From assembly GCA_902772745.1 (NCBI GenBank), contig CACYBV010000317.1, positions 1 through 6,844 on the forward strand: a DNA stretch of 6,844 bases, written 5' to 3'. Origin of the DNA: an uncultured Eubacteriales bacterium (GTDB lineage Bacteria > Bacillota > Clostridia > Lachnospirales > Lachnospiraceae). A model generated the notes under the pieces. The model saw only the letters and a program-made list of their open reading frames with translations, was not told the DNA's origin and searched no databases. The stretch's first letter is position 1, and the number at the start of each line of letters is the position of its first letter. Both the position numbers and the translations under genes were made by a program. Positions 5,536-6,844 of this stretch are shown piece by piece.

Positions 5536-5754
5536 ATGGCTGATAAGAAAGTGAAGAAGAGCTTCTTTGACAAGATCAAAGGCTTCTTCAAAGGCCTGAA
5601 ATCGGAAGCCCGCAAGGTCCAGTGGCCCACTGCGGAGACAACGCTGAAGCAGACGCTTGTTGTTGTCATCATCTCTGCAATCCTGTGCGGATTTATTCGT
5701 TTGGTGGACTGGCTGTCAATGCAGCTGGTCAGTACTGTCAGCAGTATTTTCTGA
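5536..5754 (+). CDS. secE: Preprotein translocase subunit SecE
   Basis: A 72-residue inner-membrane subunit of the SecYEG channel, which clamps SecY and is needed for export. It has the short Gram-positive form: a Lys-rich amphipathic N-terminal helix (KKSFFDKIKGFFKGLKSE), the conserved EARKVQWPTAE turn (24-34), then one membrane span at about 39-58. The longer proteobacterial form has three spans. AGAGG at 5525-5529 lies 6 bases before ATG, overlapping the end of the rpmG stop codon. The gene lies 10 bases after rpmG and 12 before nusG, the normal order. Confidence 0.96.
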   Translation: MADKKVKKSFFDKIKGFFKGLKSEARKVQWPTAETTLKQTLVVVIISAILCGFIRLVDWLSMQLVSTVSSIF

Positions 5755-5766
5755 ACGAGGTGAGAC

Positions 5767-6285
5767 ATGGAAGAGGCCAAATGGTATGTTGCTCATACAT
5801 ATTCCGGGTATGAGAACAAAGTCAAGGCGGACATCGAGAAAACCATCGTGAACCGCAATCTGCAGGACCAGATTCTTGAGGTCTCCATCCCTGTCGAGCA
5901 GGTCGTCGAAGTAAAGAACGGAGTCAAAAAAGCCAGCGAACACAAACTGTTTCCGTGCTATGTTCTCATTCATATGATCATGAATGACGAAACCTGGTAT
6001 GTAGTCAGAAACACCCGCGGCGTGACAGGCTTCGTCGGACCGGGATCCAAACCGGTTCCGCTTTCTGAAGACGAAATGCTCAGTATGGGCATCGGGGAAA
6101 AGAAGAACATCGTGGTGGATTACGAAGTCGGAGACGAAGTCGTCGCGATCAGCGGTGCATGGCGGGATACCGTCGGCACAATCAGCACCATCAACCAGCA
6201 GCGTCAGACGGTTACGATCATGGTGGACATGTTCGGCCGCGAAACTCCGGTAGAACTTGGGTTTACGGAGGTCAAAAAGAAGTAA
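5767..6285 (+). CDS. nusG: Transcription termination/antitermination protein NusG
   Basis: A 172-residue elongation factor that binds RNA polymerase through its NGN domain and, in many bacteria, ribosomal protein S10 or Rho through its KOW domain. The NGN domain covers about residues 1-110: KWYVAHTYSGYENKV (5-19), LFPCYVLIHM (61-70) and RNTRGVTGFVG (81-91). The KOW domain is at about 118-172, with VGDEVVAISGAW (121-132) and the very conserved MFGRETPVELGF (155-166). Two positions differ from common sequences: Cys64 where Gly or Ser is usual (LFPxYV), and GAW (130-132) where many NusG have GPF; I believe the latter occurs in other Clostridia. GAGGTGAG at 5757-5764 is the ribosome binding site. 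Length and both domains are normal, so it should be functional. Confidence 0.97.
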   Translation: MEEAKWYVAHTYSGYENKVKADIEKTIVNRNLQDQILEVSIPVEQVVEVKNGVKKASEHKLFPCYVLIHMIMNDETWYVVRNTRGVTGFVGPGSKPVPLSEDEMLSMGIGEKKNIVVDYEVGDEVVAISGAWRDTVGTISTINQQRQTVTIMVDMFGRETPVELGFTEVKKK

Positions 6286-6287
6286 CA

Positions 6288-6315
6288 CCGGCTCCGGAAG
6301 TTTTCGGGGAACCGG
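6288..6315 (+). promoter_or_regulatory. GC-rich hairpin between nusG and rplK
   Basis: CCGG (6288-6291) with CCGG (6312-6315), then CTCCG (6292-6296) with CGGGG (6305-6309, one G-U pair), with a bulged AA at 6310-6311 and an 8-base loop. It starts 2 bases after the nusG stop and ends just before the L1-type element. The T's (6301-6304) are in the loop, not after the stem, so it is not a terminator. It may protect or separate the nusG and rplK parts of the message, or stack on the next element. Confidence 0.5.
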
Positions 6316-6317
6316 CA

Positions 6318-6345
6318 GTGGGAGGGACATCCCGTTAGTTACCAC
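6318..6345 (+). promoter_or_regulatory. Ribosomal protein L1-type leader element before rplK
   Basis: Two short stems around a lopsided internal loop: GTGG (6318-6321) with CCAC (6342-6345), and GGG (6324-6326) with CCC (6331-6333) closed by ACAT. The internal loop is GA on the left and GTTAGTTA on the right. This is the form of L1-binding sites, which mimic the L1 site on 23S rRNA and allow L1 to repress the L11-L1 message. The rplK ribosome binding site AGGAGG (6351-6356) follows 5 bases later, so bound L1 would block it. A second copy is at 6803-6830. The assignment rests on structure, repetition and place. Confidence 0.75.
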
Positions 6346-6363
6346 ATTTTAGGAGGTGCCAAA

Positions 6364-6789
6364 ATGGCAAAGAAAATTGACAGTTTTATTAAGTTGCAGA
6401 TTCCCGCCGGCAAGGCGACGCCGGCTCCGCCCGTAGGACCGGCACTCGGCCAGAAGGGCGTCAATATCGTCCAGTTTACGAAAGAATTCAACGCAAAGAC
6501 GATGGACAAGGGTGACACAATTATCCCCGTTATCATCACCGTCTATGCTGACAAGAGCTTCAGCTTCGTCCTGAAGACTCCCCCGGCGCCTGTAATGATC
6601 AAGAAGGCCTGCAAGATCCAGTCCGGATCCGGTGAACCCAACAAGAAGAAAGTCGCGGTTCTTTCCAAGGCTGATCTTCAGATGATTGCCGAGACCAAGA
6701 TGCCCGATCTCAATGCGGCAAGCCTTGAGGCAGCCATGAGCATGATCGCCGGCACTGCGCGCTCTATGGGCGTTACGGTGGAAGAGTAA
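6364..6789 (+). CDS. rplK: 50S ribosomal protein L11
   Basis: A 141-residue protein that binds the GTPase-associated centre of 23S rRNA with L10, and is needed for factor-driven GTP hydrolysis and for RelA activation by uncharged tRNA. The N-terminal domain is classic: KLQIPAGKATPAPPVGPALG (10-29), with the Pro residues that face thiostrepton-type drugs, then GVNIVQFTKEFNAKT (32-46). The C-terminal RNA-binding domain has SGSGEPNKKKV (87-97) and MPDLNAASLEAAM (113-125), ending in GTARSMGV. Length is normal. Start: AGGAGG at 6351-6356 with a 7-base spacer. It lies 78 bases after nusG, a gap filled by a hairpin and the L1-type element. Confidence 0.97.
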   Translation: MAKKIDSFIKLQIPAGKATPAPPVGPALGQKGVNIVQFTKEFNAKTMDKGDTIIPVIITVYADKSFSFVLKTPPAPVMIKKACKIQSGSGEPNKKKVAVLSKADLQMIAETKMPDLNAASLEAAMSMIAGTARSMGVTVEE

Positions 6790-6802
6790 ATTAGATACGA
6801 TC

Positions 6803-6830
6803 GTGGGAGGGAAAATCCCGAGAATACCAC
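6803..6830 (+). promoter_or_regulatory. Second L1-type leader element, before the expected rplA
   Basis: GTGG (6803-6806) pairs with CCAC (6827-6830), and GGG (6809-6811) pairs with CCC (6817-6819) around the loop AAAAT; the internal loop is GA on the left and GAGAATA on the right. It repeats the 6318-6345 element in both stems and the left loop. GGAGG at 6833-6837 follows, placing the next start codon at or just past the window end. By gene order that gene should be rplA, coding for L1 itself, whose product would bind here. The coding part is not in the window. Confidence 0.75.
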
Positions 6831-6844
6831 ATGGAGGTTTTACA

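Noticed and set aside
5526..5766. A tRNA-Trp gene near secE, as found in some Bacillota
   Set aside because: The gaps beside secE are only 10 and 12 bases, so no tRNA can fit.

Overview
The window looks like chromosomal DNA from a moderately GC-rich Clostridia-type member of the Bacillota, most likely near Lachnospiraceae. The evidence is the Gram-positive order rpmG-secE-nusG-rplK (with rplA expected just past the right edge), a short 72-residue single-span SecE, a zinc-type (four-cysteine) ribosomal protein L33, strong GGAGG ribosome binding sites, and promoters of the TTG-17 bp-TGnTATAAT type. All genes lie on the plus strand. I see no rRNA, tRNA, insertion sequence, integrase or CRISPR array, so this is a core or near-core region rather than an island.

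Layout. Bases 1-779 hold the last 258 codons of a glycogen branching enzyme of the eukaryote-like type. A terminator-like hairpin (828-864) follows and almost touches the next ribosome binding site. Bases 878-3031 carry a tightly spaced pair: a CPA2-type cation:proton antiporter with an Asp-Asp motif and no regulatory tail domain, then a RimK-like ATP-grasp enzyme of unknown substrate. A clear extended -10 promoter (3066-3094) starts a second unit. It contains a 46-codon acidic ORF (3152-3292) and a 608-residue membrane protein (3304-5130) with an N-terminal zinc ribbon, cytoplasmic TPR-like helices, one membrane span, a Ser/Glu-rich linker, a second TPR-like region and a repetitive Glu/Pro/Gln/Gly tail. 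A 245-base gap (5131-5375) holds a long inverted repeat, an excellent promoter with an A-rich upstream tract, and a hairpin at the expected 5' end of the message. From 5376 to the right edge comes the translation and secretion operon: L33, SecE, NusG, L11, then the leader and ribosome binding site of the next gene, expected to be rplA (L1).

How the parts work together. NusG (transcription elongation), SecE (translocon), L33 and L11 (50S subunit) are co-transcribed, as in most bacteria. Two near-identical short RNA elements, one before rplK and one before the expected rplA, resemble the L1 binding site used for autoregulation, so excess L1 probably represses both L11 and L1 translation. The antiporter probably handles Na+ or K+/H+ exchange; its link to the ATP-grasp enzyme is positional only. 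The 46-residue protein and the zinc-ribbon/TPR membrane protein share a promoter and are the least explained part of the window. I see no strong case for a wholly new defence or mobile system. The best second looks are the twin L1-type elements, the small-ORF/TPR membrane protein pair, and the hairpin in front of the antiporter.
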